Shown: one piece after another, positions 1 through 9,352 of the stretch
How positions within the stretch are numbered: the stretch's first letter is position 1
Layout of the letters: each line of letters starts with the position of its first letter
Source of the DNA: Streptomyces vietnamensis
GTDB lineage: Bacteria > Actinomycetota > Actinomycetes > Streptomycetales > Streptomycetaceae
Direction of reading: 5' to 3'
DNA: 64,000 bases
Assembly: GCF_000830005.1 (NCBI RefSeq)
Contig: NZ_CP010407.1
Location: 5,088,001-5,152,000 of the forward strand
Notes under the pieces: generated by a model
What the model saw: only the letters and a program-made list of their open reading frames with translations
Told to the model about the DNA's origin: nothing
Databases searched by the model: none
Position numbers and translations under genes: made by a program

Positions 1-183
1 CTGGAGTCGGCGGAGGCGCTGCAGGACGGCCTCGAGTCGTACGACGGGACGGTTCTCGCGGTGACGCACGACCGGTGGTTCGCGAAGAGCTTCGACCGGT
101 TCCTGGTCTTCGGGTCGGACGGGGTCGTACGGGAGACGAGCGAGCCCGTGTGGGACGAGCGGAGGGTCGAGCGGGCGCGGTGA
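1..183 (+). CDS. ABC-F family ATPase, C-terminal fragment
   Basis: The window opens inside this gene. Only the last 60 codons are present, ending in TGA. The text LAVTHDRWF is the H-loop region that follows the Walker B/D-loop of the second ABC domain, and the short tail FLVFGSDGVVRE is typical of ABC-F (Uup/EttA-like) soluble twin-ATPase proteins, which act on ribosomes rather than in transport. Walker A, the signature motif and the linker lie outside the window, so the subfamily cannot be decided. It reads in the same direction as rplM but is separated by 238 bases holding a plausible promoter. Confidence 0.8.
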   Translation: MESAEALQDGLESYDGTVLAVTHDRWFAKSFDRFLVFGSDGVVRETSEPVWDERRVERAR

Positions 184-214
184 CCCGGGGCGGGGGCGGT
201 GCGGTCGGCGCGTT

Positions 215-244
215 TTGACCCGTCCGGGGTGGCGCGGGTACTGT
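215..244 (+). promoter_or_regulatory. Putative promoter of rplM-rpsI
   Basis: TTGACC (215-220) and TACTGT (239-244) are separated by 18 bases, a good housekeeping-sigma match. The transcript would start near 251 and carry a leader of about 170 bases before rplM, long enough for autogenous control, though I could not recognise a known ribosomal-protein leader fold. Confidence 0.5.
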
Positions 245-421
245 TGCGGTTTGTTATGCGTATTGGCTTCGCCGTTCTCACGCGAGGGGCCCTTACGCAA
301 GTTCCCTGGAGCAGTTACCAGTGGCTCGCATACGGGCGGTGTCCCGGCAGTGCAGGCCCCAGCTGCATGATCGCTTCAGGTGTGTCTGGACTCCATCCAC
401 TGAAGAAGCGAAGGCTACGAA

Positions 422-865
422 GTGCGTACGTACAGCCCCAAGCCCGGCGATGTCACTCGCCAGTGGCACATCATCGACGCGCAGGACATCGTCCTGGGCC
501 GTCTGGCGACCACGGCTGCGAACCTCCTGCGAGGCAAGCACAAGCCGGTCTACGCCCCCCACATGGACATGGGCGACTTCGTCATCATCATCAACGCTGA
601 CAAGGTCCACCTGTCCGGCAACAAGAAGACCCAGAAGATGGCCTACCGCCACTCTGGCTTCCCGGGTGGTCTGCGCTCCGTCCGTTACGACGAGCTGCTC
701 GACAAGAACCCCGAGAAGGCCGTCGAGAAGGCCATCAAGGGCATGATCCCCAAGAACTCCCTGGGCCGTCAGATGCTCTCGAAGCTGAAGGTCTACGCGG
801 GCGAGAACCACCCGCACGCTGCCCAGCAGCCGGTTCCGTTCGAGATCACCCAGGTCGCGCAGTAA
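422..865 (+). CDS. rplM: 50S ribosomal protein L13
   Basis: 147 residues, the usual bacterial L13 length. The N-terminus (RTYSPKPGD, then [15 protein letters not shown]) and the [15 protein letters not shown] block are hallmark L13 sequence. L13 is an early-assembly large-subunit protein that binds 23S rRNA. It starts at GTG 422 in the context of a weak Shine-Dalgarno. It is followed after 44 bases by rpsI, the near-universal L13-S9 pair, and the two are presumably co-transcribed from the promoter near 215. Confidence 0.97.
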   Translation: MRTYSPKPGDVTRQWHIIDAQDIVLGRLATTAANLLRGKHKPVYAPHMDMGDFVIIINADKVHLSGNKKTQKMAYRHSGFPGGLRSVRYDELLDKNPEKAVEKAIKGMIPKNSLGRQMLSKLKVYAGENHPHAAQQPVPFEITQVAQ

Positions 866-909
866 TTCCGGCCACACCCCCTAAGAACGAAAGAAATCTG
901 AGGAGCATC

Positions 910-1422
910 GTGGCCGAGACCACCCCTGAGACCCCCGTCGACGAGTTCGAGGGCGTCGAGGAGTACACCACCGAGACCGAGCTCGTCGAGGGTGAGTACA
1001 CCTCCGAGTCGCTCGCGTCCCGCTTCGGCGACCCGCAGCCGGCCGCCGGCCTGGGCCGTCGCAAGAACGCCATCGCCCGCGTCCGGATCGTTCCGGGCAC
1101 CGGCAAGTGGAAGATCAACGGGCGTACGCTCGAGGACTACTTCCCGAACAAGGTCCACCAGCAGGAAGTCAACGAGCCCTTCAAGGTGCTCGAGCTCGAC
1201 AACCGCTACGACATCATCGCCCGCATCGCGGGTGGCGGTGTCTCCGGCCAGGCCGGCGCCCTCCGCCTCGGCGTGGCCCGTGCGCTGAACGAGGCGGACG
1301 TCGAGAACAACCGCCCGGCGCTGAAGAAGGCCGGCTTCCTCTCCCGTGACGACCGTGCGGTCGAGCGGAAGAAGGCCGGTCTCAAGAAGGCCCGCAAGGC
1401 TCCGCAGTACAGCAAGCGCTAA
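910..1422 (+). CDS. rpsI: 30S ribosomal protein S9
   Basis: 170 residues. The conserved S9 core begins near residue 50 ([17 protein letters not shown]) and includes [16 protein letters not shown] and the C-terminal [12 protein letters not shown] that reaches toward the P-site tRNA. The first 45 or so residues are an acidic, Thr/Glu-rich extension, common in actinobacterial S9. The GTG start at 910 follows TGAGGAGC. It is co-transcribed with rplM and closed by the strong terminator at 1443-1489. Confidence 0.97.
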   Translation: MAETTPETPVDEFEGVEEYTTETELVEGEYTSESLASRFGDPQPAAGLGRRKNAIARVRIVPGTGKWKINGRTLEDYFPNKVHQQEVNEPFKVLELDNRYDIIARIAGGGVSGQAGALRLGVARALNEADVENNRPALKKAGFLSRDDRAVERKKAGLKKARKAPQYSKR

Positions 1423-1442
1423 TCACGCCTGCTCGCTGCTTT

Positions 1443-1489
1443 CGTACGCCCCGGCGGCACTGCCCGTGCCGTCGGGGCGTACGTTTTTT
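1443..1489 (+). terminator. Intrinsic terminator after rpsI
   Basis: CGTACGCCCCGGCGGCAC and GTGCCGTCGGGGCGTACG form an 18-base-pair stem (one non-pair) over a TGCCC loop, followed directly by six T residues. A true U-tract is rare in this GC-rich genome, so this is a high-confidence rho-independent terminator separating rpsI from glmM. Confidence 0.93.
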
Positions 1490-1537
1490 CATAACCTCTT
1501 TCTCTTTCGCTTGGGCACGTATTTTCGGAGGACAGCT

Positions 1538-2896
1538 GTGGGACGACTCTTCGGCACGGACGGCGTACGCGGTGTCGCCAACGCGGACCTGACGGCGGAA
1601 CTGGCGCTCGGCCTGTCCGTCGCGGCCGCGCACGTGCTCGCCGAGGCGGGCACGTTCGAGGGCCACCGGCCCACCGCCGTGGTCGGACGGGACCCGCGCG
1701 CCTCCGGAGAGTTCCTCGAAGCGGCCGTCGTGGCCGGCCTCGCCAGCGCCGGCGTCGACGTGCTGCGCGTCGGCGTCCTGCCCACCCCGGCCGTCGCCCA
1801 CCTCACCGGCGTCCTCGGCGCCGACCTCGGCGTGATGCTCTCCGCCAGCCACAACGCCATGCCCGACAACGGCATCAAGTTCTTCGCCCGCGGCGGCCAC
1901 AAGCTCGCCGACGAGCTCGAGGACAAGATCGAGGCCGTGTACGAGGAGCACCGCACCGGCGCCCCCTGGGAGCGCCCGACCGGTGCCGGCGTCGGCCGCG
2001 TCCGCGACTTCGGCGAGGGCTTCGAGACGTACGTCGCCCACCTGATGTCCGTACTCCCCAACCGTCTCGACGGGCTGAAGATCGTCCTCGACGAGGCCCA
2101 CGGCGCCGCCGCCCGCGTCTCGCCCGAGGCCTTCTCCCGGGCCGGCGCCCAGGTCGTCACCATCGGCGCCGAGCCGGACGGCCTCAACATCAACGACGGC
2201 TGCGGCTCCACCCACCTCGACCTGCTGAAGGCCGCCGTCGTCGAGCACGGCGCCGACCTGGGCATCGCCCACGACGGCGACGCCGACCGCTGCCTCGCCG
2301 TGGACGCCTCCGGCAACGAGGTCGACGGCGACCAGATCCTCGCCGTGCTCGCCCTCGCCATGCGCGAGGTCGGCACCCTGCGCGGCGACACCGTCGTCGC
2401 GACCGTCATGTCCAACCTGGGCTTCAAGCTCGCCATGGAGCGCGAGGGCCTGAACCTCGTCCAGACCGCGGTCGGCGACCGCTACGTCCTGGAGTCCATG
2501 AAGGACAACGGCTACGCCCTCGGCGGCGAGCAGTCCGGTCACGTCATCGTGCTCGACCACGCCACCACCGGCGACGGCACCCTCACCGGCCTGATGCTGG
2601 CCGCCCGCGTCGCCGCCACCGGCAAGTCGCTCGCGGACCTCGCCGGCGTCATGGAGCGGCTCCCGCAGATCCTCATCAACGTCAAGGACGTCGACAAGTC
2701 CCGGGTGAACACCTCCGGTGAGCTCGCCGCCGCCGTCGCCGACGCCGAGCGCGAGCTCGGCTCCACCGGCCGCGTCCTGCTGCGCCCCTCCGGCACCGAG
2801 CCGCTGGTCCGCGTCATGGTCGAGGCCGCCGACATCGAGCAGGCCCGCGCGGTCGCGCAGCGCCTCGCGGACGTCGTGAAGTCCGCGCTGGGCTAG
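1538..2896 (+). CDS. glmM: Phosphoglucosamine mutase
   Basis: 452 residues with GTG start 1538 behind GGAGGA. It interconverts glucosamine-6-phosphate and glucosamine-1-phosphate in UDP-GlcNAc synthesis. The N-terminus [14 protein letters not shown] is diagnostic. The phosphoserine loop SASHN has its serine at residue 104, the metal loop DGDADRC is present, and the phosphate-binding [14 protein letters not shown] lies near the C-terminus. The open frame continues upstream to 1346, but that part overlaps the rpsI terminator and is not conserved. glmS lies 2.3 kb downstream, so two consecutive steps of the pathway are near each other. Confidence 0.96.
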   Translation: MGRLFGTDGVRGVANADLTAELALGLSVAAAHVLAEAGTFEGHRPTAVVGRDPRASGEFLEAAVVAGLASAGVDVLRVGVLPTPAVAHLTGVLGADLGVMLSASHNAMPDNGIKFFARGGHKLADELEDKIEAVYEEHRTGAPWERPTGAGVGRVRDFGEGFETYVAHLMSVLPNRLDGLKIVLDEAHGAAARVSPEAFSRAGAQVVTIGAEPDGLNINDGCGSTHLDLLKAAVVEHGADLGIAHDGDADRCLAVDASGNEVDGDQILAVLALAMREVGTLRGDTVVATVMSNLGFKLAMEREGLNLVQTAVGDRYVLESMKDNGYALGGEQSGHVIVLDHATTGDGTLTGLMLAARVAATGKSLADLAGVMERLPQILINVKDVDKSRVNTSGELAAAVADAERELGSTGRVLLRPSGTEPLVRVMVEAADIEQARAVAQRLADVVKSALG

Positions 2897-2927
2897 CCTT
2901 TCCGAGGCATCGTCATGCACGTGCGTG

Positions 2928-2967
2928 AGGGCCCGCCGCGCCGGATCTCCGGTGCGGCGGGCCCTTT
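2928..2967 (+). terminator. Hairpin terminator after glmM
   Basis: AGGGCCCGCCGC (2928-2939) pairs perfectly with GCGGCGGGCCCT (2954-2965), with further pairing of GCCGG/CCGG-like bases inside, followed by TTTCG. It sits between convergent genes (glmM plus, DUF389 gene minus) and could serve both strands. Confidence 0.75.
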
Positions 2968-2990
2968 CGTACGCGGTGCCCCGGCCCGCG

Positions 2991-3941
2991 TCAGCCCCTG
3001 CGCAGCCGGCGCTTGAGGCGCCCGCGCTGGGTCCGCCACAGCCGCTGCTGCAGGGCCAGGGTCGCCGTACCCGCCAGCATGATCCCCAGCAGGTTGAGCA
3101 GCAGCTGTCCGATCGACCCCCCCATCTGCGCAAACTCGCCGTAGCTGAGCGCCACCGCCGCGTTCGCCGCCGCCGGGACCGTGGTCACCGAGATCGCCAC
3201 CCCCACCAGGGCGCCCGACTTGGACGACGTCAGGGAGAGGGTGCCGGCCGCGCCCGCCAGCAGCGCCACCACGAACGAGAACGGGTCCGGCTGCCAGATG
3301 AAGCTGGTCTGCGGACGTTCCGCGTCCAGCATCGAGGCGCTGAACAGGCCCAGCCAGTCCATGAGCAGGCTGAACAGGGTCGTCGCCATGATCGCCGTCA
3401 GGAAGCCGATGAGCAGCGCCGTCAGCGAGCGGGCCGCCAGCCTCGGCGCCCGTTGCACGATCGCCGTGCACACCCCGGCGAGCGGGCCGAACTCCGGGCC
3501 GACCGCCATGGCGCCCACGATCAGGATCGTGTTGTCCAGGACGACGCCGCAGGCCGCGATCATCGTCGCGAGCCCCATGAACGAGAGATAGGTGAAGGAG
3601 AGCGTCGACTCCTCGTGGGTCGCCTCCGCCAGCTGCTCCCAGATCACGGCGTCCGCGCCCTCGCCGGGCGCCTCCTCCTCGGCCGTGTCCGCCCGCGTGG
3701 ACATCGACAGGTCGATGTTCTCCACCGCGATCGACCCGTCCCGGTCGATCTCCATGTTCCGCAGCCCGTGCAGCAGTTCGTCGGCCGACTCGCGCGCCAT
3801 GTCGCACAGGACCAGGTCACCGACGGGCTCCCTGGCCACGCCGGGCAGCACCACCAGGTGCGTGGTGCCGACCGTCGACTCGATCAGCTCGACCGCGGCC
3901 GCGGTGCGGTCCGCCGGGACGATCATCCGCAGATGCAGCAT
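2991..3941 (-). CDS. DUF389 domain membrane protein
   Basis: 316 residues. An N-terminal soluble region of about 110 residues is followed by a DUF389-type membrane domain with about six hydrophobic helices. The signature LDNTILIVGAMAVGPEFGPLAGV is clear near residue 140, and the SLTSSKSGALVGVAISVTTVPAAANA block follows. The family is widespread and membrane-located, but its substrate is not established. The protein ends in a very basic tail (RLKRRLRRG). It is immediately downstream of coaA on the same strand with an 18-base gap, so co-transcription is likely, though no functional link is obvious. Confidence 0.85.
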   Translation of the reverse strand: MLHLRMIVPADRTAAAVELIESTVGTTHLVVLPGVAREPVGDLVLCDMARESADELLHGLRNMEIDRDGSIAVENIDLSMSTRADTAEEEAPGEGADAVIWEQLAEATHEESTLSFTYLSFMGLATMIAACGVVLDNTILIVGAMAVGPEFGPLAGVCTAIVQRAPRLAARSLTALLIGFLTAIMATTLFSLLMDWLGLFSASMLDAERPQTSFIWQPDPFSFVVALLAGAAGTLSLTSSKSGALVGVAISVTTVPAAANAAVALSYGEFAQMGGSIGQLLLNLLGIMLAGTATLALQQRLWRTQRGRLKRRLRRG

Positions 3942-3959
3942 GGGCCGAGCTTACGGACA

Positions 3960-5072
3960 TCAGAGCTTGCGGAGGCTCAGCCTCTGCACCTTGTGGTCCG
4001 GGCCCTTGCGGACGACGAGGGTCGCCCGGCCGCGGGTCGGGGCCACGTTCTCCAGGAGGTTCACCTTGTTGATGGTCCGCCACATCGTGCGGGCGTAGTC
4101 GAAGGCCTCCTCCTCGGAGACCTGCGTCCAGCGCCGGAAGTACGAGGACGGGTCCTGGAACGCGGTGTCGCGCAGCTTGCGGAAGCGGTTGAGGTACCAG
4201 CGCTCGATGTCCTCGGGCCGGGCGTCCACGTACACCGAGAAGTCGAAGTAGTCGGCGAGACCGACGCGGGTGCGGCCGTCCTTGCCGGGCAGCGCCGGCT
4301 GGAGGACGTTCAGGCCCTCCACGATGAGGATGTCCGGGCGGCGCACCACGAGCCGTTCGCCGGGCACCCGGTCGTAGATCAGGTGCGAGTAGACCGGGGC
4401 CGTGACCTCCTCCTTGCCCGCCTTGACGTCCGCGACGAAACGGGTCAGGGCCCGGCGGTCGTACGACTCGGGGAAACCCTTCCGGGACATCAGGCCGCGC
4501 GCCTTCAGCTCCTCCATCGGGTAGAGGAAGGCGTCCGTGGTCACCAGCTCCACGCGCGGGTGCTCCGGCCAGCGGGCGAGCAGCGCCTGCAGGAGGCGGG
4601 AGACCGTCGACTTGCCGACGGCCACCGAACCGGCGACCCCTATGACGAAGGGGGTGCCGCGCTGCTCGGCGCTCTCGCCGAGGAAGGTGTTCAGCGCGCC
4701 GCGGAGACCGCTGGTGGCCTGCACGTACAGGTTGAGCAGCCGGGAGAGCGGGAGGTAGACGTCCCGGACCTCGTCGAGGTCGATGACGTCCCCGAGACCG
4801 CGGAGCCGCTCGACCTCTTCGGCGGTGAGGGGGAGCGGCGTCTTGTCGCGCAGGGCGCTCCACTCGGCCCGGGTGAGGTCGACGTACGGGGTCGCCTCGG
4901 ACGGGCGGCGGTTCCCGTTCCCGTTCCGGGGGCTGCCGGGGGCGGCGGCCTCTCCGGTCCCGTTCCGGGAGGTCGTCCCGTGTCCGGCGGCCTCTCCGGG
5001 TCCGGCGCCGTTGCCGGGGGCTCCGTCGGCGGGGCCGTCCCCGTCGGGGCTTCGTGGCGGCGAAGTGATCAC
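3960..5072 (-). CDS. coaA: Type I pantothenate kinase
   Basis: 370 residues. It phosphorylates pantothenate, the first and usually rate-limiting step of coenzyme A synthesis. Walker A is [41 protein letters not shown] and [26 protein letters not shown] are hallmark CoaA segments. The first 55 residues are Gly/Pro/Asn-rich and non-conserved, so the true start could be an internal one closer to [12 protein letters not shown]. It is divergent from glmS across a 131-base intergenic region. Confidence 0.94.
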   Translation of the reverse strand: MITSPPRSPDGDGPADGAPGNGAGPGEAAGHGTTSRNGTGEAAAPGSPRNGNGNRRPSEATPYVDLTRAEWSALRDKTPLPLTAEEVERLRGLGDVIDLDEVRDVYLPLSRLLNLYVQATSGLRGALNTFLGESAEQRGTPFVIGVAGSVAVGKSTVSRLLQALLARWPEHPRVELVTTDAFLYPMEELKARGLMSRKGFPESYDRRALTRFVADVKAGKEEVTAPVYSHLIYDRVPGERLVVRRPDILIVEGLNVLQPALPGKDGRTRVGLADYFDFSVYVDARPEDIERWYLNRFRKLRDTAFQDPSSYFRRWTQVSEEEAFDYARTMWRTINKVNLLENVAPTRGRATLVVRKGPDHKVQRLSLRKL

Positions 5073-5203
5073 GTTGTCATTGTCCCGGGTCGGTGGGGGG
5101 TGTGGGGGGTGGGGTGGGTCACGCGGCCCCGCGGTTGACGTGTCCCGCGCCGACTCCGGTCCGGGTCCGGCCGGTGGGGCGGGTTCCGCCGTAGTCTGCC
5201 GTC

Positions 5204-7051
5204 ATGTGCGGAATCGTGGGATACGTCGGCGGTCAGTCGGCGCTTGATGTGGTGGTCGCGGGCCTCAAGCGGCTCGAATACCGGGGCTACGACTCGGCCG
5301 GTGTCGCGGTGCTCGCGGACGGGGGGCTCGCCGCGGCCAAGAAGGCGGGCAAGCTCGTCAACCTGGAGAAGGAGCTCGTCGACCGGCCGCTGCCCGGCGG
5401 CTCCGTCGGCATCGGACACACCCGCTGGGCCACCCACGGCGGGCCCACCGACGCCAACGCGCACCCGCACCTGGACAACGCCGGGCGCGTCGCCGTCGTG
5501 CACAACGGCATCATCGAGAACTTCGCCTGCCTGCGGGAGGAGCTCGCCGAGCGCGGCCACACGCTGCTCTCCGAGACCGACACCGAGGTCGTCGCCCACC
5601 TCCTCGCCGAGGAGTTCTCCTCCGCCGGGGACCTCGCCGAGGCCATGAGGCTCGTCTGCCGCCGGCTCGACGGCGCCTTCACCCTCGTCGCCGTCCACGC
5701 CGACCAGCCCGACGTCGTCGTCGGCGCCCGCCGGAACTCGCCGCTCGTCGTCGGCGTGGGGGAGGGGGAGAACTTCCTCGCCTCCGACGTGTCCGCCTTC
5801 ATCGCGCACACCCGCTCCGCGATCGAGCTCGGGCAGGACCAGGTCGTCGAGCTGACCAGGGACGGCGTCACCGTCACCGACTTCGACGGGGTGCCCGCCG
5901 ACGTACGGGCCTACCACGTCGACTGGGACGCCTCCGCCGCCGAGAAGGGCGGCTACGCCTCCTTCATGCTCAAGGAGATCGCCGAGCAGCCGAAGGCCGT
6001 CGCCGACACCCTCCTCGGGCGGATCGACGCCTCCGGGCGGCTCACCCTCGACGAGGTCCGCATCCCCGACGCCGTGCTCCGCGAGGCCGACAAGGTCGTC
6101 GTCATCGCGTGCGGCACCGCCTTCCACGCCGGGCTCATCGCCAAGTACGCCATCGAGCACTGGACCCGGATCCCCTGCGAGGTCGAGCTCGCCAGCGAGT
6201 TCCGCTACCGCGATCCCATCCTCAACCGGCGCACCCTGGTCATCGCGATCTCCCAGTCCGGCGAGACCATGGACACGCTGATGGCGCTGCGGCACGCGCG
6301 CGAGCAGGGCGCGAAGGTGCTCGCGGTGTGCAACACGAACGGTTCGACGATCCCGAGGGAGTCGGACGCGGTTCTCTACACGCACGCCGGGCCCGAGGTC
6401 GCCGTCGCCTCCACGAAGGCCTTCCTCACGCAGTTGGTGGCCTGCTACCTGCTCGCGCTGTACCTCGGCCAGGTGCGCGGCACCAAGTGGGGCGACGAGA
6501 TCCACGCCGTCGTCCGCGACCTCGCCCGGATCGGCGACGAGGTCGAGCGCGTCCTGGAGACCATGGAGCCGGTGCGGGCCCTCGCCCGGTCGCTCGCCGA
6601 CCGGAACACCGTGCTGTTCCTCGGGCGGCACGTCGGCTACCCGGTGGCCCTGGAGGGCGCGCTGAAGCTGAAGGAACTGGCGTACATGCACGCCGAGGGC
6701 TTCGCGGCCGGCGAGCTCAAGCACGGGCCGATCGCGCTCATCGAGGAGGGCCTGCCGGTCGTCGTGGTCGTGCCCTCGCCGCGCGGACGCTCCGTCCTCC
6801 ACGACAAGATCGTCTCCAACATCCAGGAGATCCGGGCGCGGGGCGCCAGGACGATCGTCATCGCCGAGGAGGGCGACGAGGCCGTCGTCCCGTACGCCGA
6901 CCACCTCGTCCGCATCCCCGCCACGCCTACGCTGCTCCAGCCGCTGGTCGCCACGGTGCCGCTCCAGGTCTTCGCCTGCGAGCTCGCCACCGCGCGGGGC
7001 AACGAGGTCGACCAGCCGCGCAACCTGGCCAAATCCGTGACCGTGGAGTGA
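5204..7051 (+). CDS. glmS: Glutamine-fructose-6-phosphate aminotransferase (isomerizing)
   Basis: 615 residues, full length. It makes glucosamine-6-phosphate from fructose-6-phosphate and glutamine, the entry step of amino-sugar and peptidoglycan synthesis. After Met removal the N-terminal Cys of CGIVGYVG is the glutaminase nucleophile. GHTRWATHG and the [10 protein letters not shown] segment follow. Two SIS domains occupy the C-terminal half ([34 protein letters not shown]) and it ends in the expected KSVTVE. No glmS ribozyme is visible upstream. acpS starts 7 bases after the stop. Confidence 0.97.
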   Translation: MCGIVGYVGGQSALDVVVAGLKRLEYRGYDSAGVAVLADGGLAAAKKAGKLVNLEKELVDRPLPGGSVGIGHTRWATHGGPTDANAHPHLDNAGRVAVVHNGIIENFACLREELAERGHTLLSETDTEVVAHLLAEEFSSAGDLAEAMRLVCRRLDGAFTLVAVHADQPDVVVGARRNSPLVVGVGEGENFLASDVSAFIAHTRSAIELGQDQVVELTRDGVTVTDFDGVPADVRAYHVDWDASAAEKGGYASFMLKEIAEQPKAVADTLLGRIDASGRLTLDEVRIPDAVLREADKVVVIACGTAFHAGLIAKYAIEHWTRIPCEVELASEFRYRDPILNRRTLVIAISQSGETMDTLMALRHAREQGAKVLAVCNTNGSTIPRESDAVLYTHAGPEVAVASTKAFLTQLVACYLLALYLGQVRGTKWGDEIHAVVRDLARIGDEVERVLETMEPVRALARSLADRNTVLFLGRHVGYPVALEGALKLKELAYMHAEGFAAGELKHGPIALIEEGLPVVVVVPSPRGRSVLHDKIVSNIQEIRARGARTIVIAEEGDEAVVPYADHLVRIPATPTLLQPLVATVPLQVFACELATARGNEVDQPRNLAKSVTVE

Positions 7052-7058
7052 GTGGGAA

Positions 7059-7427
7059 ATGATCATTGGGGTGGGGATCGACGTGGCCGAGATCGACCGG
7101 TTCGCCGCGTCGATCGAGCGCACACCGGGGCTGCTCCAGCGCCTCTTCGTCGAACGGGAGCTGCTCCTCCCGAGCGGCGAACGGCGCGGGCCCGCCTCGC
7201 TCGCCGTGCGCTTCGCCGCGAAGGAGGCGGTGGCGAAGGCCCTCGGCGCGCCCGGCGGGCTGCACTGGACCGACGCCGAGGTGTACGTCGAGGGCAGCGG
7301 CCAGCCGCGGCTGAGGGTCCGGGGGACGGTGGCGGCACGGGCGGCCGAACTGGGCGTCAAGCACTGGCACGTCTCTCTGAGCCATGACGCGGGGGTGGCG
7401 TCGGCGGTGGTGATCGCGGAGGGCTGA
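7059..7427 (+). CDS. acpS: Holo-[acyl-carrier-protein] synthase
   Basis: 122 residues, typical for AcpS. It transfers 4'-phosphopantetheine from CoA to acyl carrier proteins. The metal-binding Asp is in [13 protein letters not shown] and the second signature is [12 protein letters not shown], and the C-terminal [16 protein letters not shown] matches the family. Its stop is followed by the repeat-rich spacer before nnr. Tight spacing behind glmS suggests one transcript. CoA for this reaction depends on coaA nearby. Confidence 0.95.
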   Translation: MIIGVGIDVAEIDRFAASIERTPGLLQRLFVERELLLPSGERRGPASLAVRFAAKEAVAKALGAPGGLHWTDAEVYVEGSGQPRLRVRGTVAARAAELGVKHWHVSLSHDAGVASAVVIAEG

Positions 7428-7487
7428 GCGACAGGCCTGCGGCGCCCGTTGCGGGCCCGCGCCCGGCTGGGCGTCGCCCCGCGCCCG

Positions 7488-7536
7488 TGTGGGCAATCGT
7501 CCCGCAGGGCGGGACGGGTGGGCACACGGGACGGCG
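7488..7536 (+). repeat. Hairpin repeat element, copy A
   Basis: About 49 bases, TGTGGGCAATC, then a 7-bp hairpin GTCCCGC-AGG-GCGGGAC (7499-7515), then GGGTGGGCACA and ACGGGACGGCG. It matches the reverse complement of copy B at 7637-7687 almost base for base. It lies within the 324-base gap between acpS and nnr, in which I see no gene. Confidence 0.75.
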
Positions 7537-7636
7537 CCCCCGGCCGGGCCTAGGCTTCCGCGCCTGGACCCGCACCACCGCCGCGGCGCGCTCCCGGTGC
7601 GGGTTCAGGCGCGGGGAGCTCGGGCGCCGCTATGGG

Positions 7637-7687
7637 CGCCGTTCCGTTGTGCCCACCCGTTCCGCCCCAGCGGAACGATTGCCCACA
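7637..7687 (-). repeat. Hairpin repeat element, copy B (inverted)
   Basis: The complement reads TGTGGGCAATC, GTTCCGC-TGGG-GCGGAAC (hairpin at 7659-7676), GGGTGGGCACA, ACGGAACGGCG. Compared with copy A, a C-to-T change in the left arm is matched by G-to-A in the right arm, so the stem is kept. A 20-base imperfect tandem repeat beginning GCCCACAACGGCGGG follows at 7681 and 7701. Confidence 0.75.
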
Positions 7688-7751
7688 ACGGCGGGCGCTG
7701 GCCCACAACGGCGGGGCGCGCCGGGGCGGTGGGGGCGGCAGACTGCTTGCC

Positions 7752-9209
7752 ATGCGTACCGCTTATCGCGTGGAGACCGTACGGGCCGCCGAGGCCGACC
7801 TCATGGCCCGCCTTCCCGACGGCGCCCTCATGCAGCGGGCCGCCGCCGGCCTCGCCGCCGCCTGCTGCTCCCTGCTCGGGAAGGGACGGGTGTACGGCGC
7901 CCGGGTCGTCCTGCTCGTCGGCAGCGGCGACAACGGCGGCGACGCCCTGTACGCCGGGGCCCGGCTCGCCCGGCGCGGGGCGGGGGTGTCGGCCGTCCTG
8001 CTCGGGGAGCGCGCGCACGAGGGCGGGCTCGCCGCGCTGCAAGCCGCCGGCGGACGGGTCGCCGACGAACCGTTCGGGCCCCTCGCCGGCGCCGACCTCG
8101 TCCTCGACGGCATCACCGGCATCGGAGGACGCGGCGGCCTCCGGCCCGACGCCGTGCCCGTCGCCCGCGCCGCCCGCGGCTCCGACGCCGTCGTCGTCGC
8201 CGTCGACCTGCCGAGCGGCGTCGACGCCGACACCGGGGAGGTCCACGGGGAGGCCCTGCGGGCCGACGCGACGATCACCTTCGGGGCGTACAAGCCGGGG
8301 CTCCTCGTCGACCCGGCCCGGGAGTACGCGGGGGCGCTGCGGTTCGTCGACATCGGGCTCGGGCCCCTGCTCCCCGGCGTGCCGGACCTGGAGGCCCTCC
8401 AGCACGACGACCTGGCGTGGCTGCTGCCCGTGCCGGGCGCCGAGAGCGACAAGTACCGGCGCGGGGTCGTCGGCGTCGTCGCCGGGTCCACCCGCTACCC
8501 CGGCGCCGCCGTCCTCGCCGTCGCGGGCGCGCTGCGCGGCGGGGCGGGGGCCGTGCGGTACGTCGGGCCCGCCGGGGACGCCGTGCTCGCCGCGCACCCC
8601 GAGACCCTCGTCCACTCCGGGCGGCCCGAGAAGGCCGGGCGGGTCCAGGCCTGGGTCGTCGGGCCCGGCCTCGGCGAGGGGCCCGGGGCCGGGGTCGCGG
8701 TCGGCGAGGTCCTCGCCACCGACGTCCCCGTCCTCGTCGACGCCGACGGGCTCCGGGGCCTCGCCCCCGACGCCGTCCGGGGGCGGGGCGCCCCGACCCT
8801 GCTCACCCCGCACGCCGGCGAGGCGGCGGCGCTGCTCGGCGTCGCGCGGGAGGAGGTCGAGGCGGGGCGGCTCGCGGCGGTCCGCGAACTGGCGGGTCGC
8901 TTCGGGGCGACCGTGCTGTTGAAGGGCTCGACGACGCTCGTGTGCGGGGCGGGCGGGGGCGGTCCCGTACGGGTCAACCCGACCGGGACGTCCTGGCTGG
9001 CGACGGCGGGCAGCGGCGACGTCCTCTCCGGCCTCGCCGGCTCGCTCCTCGCGGCGGGCCTCCCGGCCCTGGACGCGGCCTCGTGCGCGGCCTATCTGCA
9101 CGGGCTCGCCGCGCGGCGGGCGTCGGAGGGGGGTGCGCCGGTGACGGCGACGGAGGTGGCGGGGGCCCTGCGGGGGGCGTGGCGGGACGTGACGGCGGGC
9201 GGCGCGTAG
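7752..9209 (+). CDS. nnr: Bifunctional NAD(P)H-hydrate epimerase / ADP-dependent NAD(P)H-hydrate dehydratase
   Basis: 485 residues from ATG 7752. It repairs hydrated NAD(P)H: the N-terminal YjeF_N domain epimerises and the C-terminal ribokinase-like domain dehydrates. YjeF_N shows GSGDNGGDALYAGARLARRG and VDLPSGVDADTGEV. The C-terminal domain shows VVGPGLGEGPG, LTPHAGEAAALLG, VLLKGSTTLV and the NPTGTSWLATAGSGDVLSGLAGSLLA anion-hole/catalytic Asp motif. The frame stays open upstream, but that stretch is the repeat element. It sits before the L,D-transpeptidase and alr, a conserved streptomycete order. Confidence 0.93.
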   Translation: MRTAYRVETVRAAEADLMARLPDGALMQRAAAGLAAACCSLLGKGRVYGARVVLLVGSGDNGGDALYAGARLARRGAGVSAVLLGERAHEGGLAALQAAGGRVADEPFGPLAGADLVLDGITGIGGRGGLRPDAVPVARAARGSDAVVVAVDLPSGVDADTGEVHGEALRADATITFGAYKPGLLVDPAREYAGALRFVDIGLGPLLPGVPDLEALQHDDLAWLLPVPGAESDKYRRGVVGVVAGSTRYPGAAVLAVAGALRGGAGAVRYVGPAGDAVLAAHPETLVHSGRPEKAGRVQAWVVGPGLGEGPGAGVAVGEVLATDVPVLVDADGLRGLAPDAVRGRGAPTLLTPHAGEAAALLGVAREEVEAGRLAAVRELAGRFGATVLLKGSTTLVCGAGGGGPVRVNPTGTSWLATAGSGDVLSGLAGSLLAAGLPALDAASCAAYLHGLAARRASEGGAPVTATEVAGALRGAWRDVTAGGA

Positions 9210-9231
9210 GGCCGTCGCCGTACAGGCCTCG

Positions 9232-9297
9232 CCCGACCCCCACTTGGTCCTCGTCCCACCCCCACTCGGACCTCGTCCCGACCCCCACTCGGGTGAA
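9232..9297 (+). repeat. Imperfect tandem repeat, 3 units of 22-24 bases
   Basis: Units begin ccgaccccccacttgg (9232), ccacccccactcgg (9256) and ccgacccccactcgg (9278), the first two ending in cctcgtc. They fill the gap between nnr and the L,D-transpeptidase gene. Their role is unknown. Confidence 0.7.
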
Positions 9298-9352
9298 CCC
9301 CGTTCGCCCAGCCGTGGGTTCCGGCGCGCTCGTCCGGCGGAGGGCGGATTGG

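Noticed and set aside
184..421. Known ribosomal-protein leader structure before rplM
   Set aside because: The leader is long enough, but I could not recognise a defined L13 or S9 leader fold by eye. A covariance-model search would decide.
5073..5203. glmS ribozyme
   Set aside because: The region between coaA and glmS is short, GC-rich and lacks the conserved ribozyme core. Actinobacteria generally do not use it.
7487..9352. Open frame running from 7487 into the L,D-transpeptidase gene
   Set aside because: It crosses the whole of nnr in another frame. Only the part after GTG 9353 has a signal peptide and family motifs.
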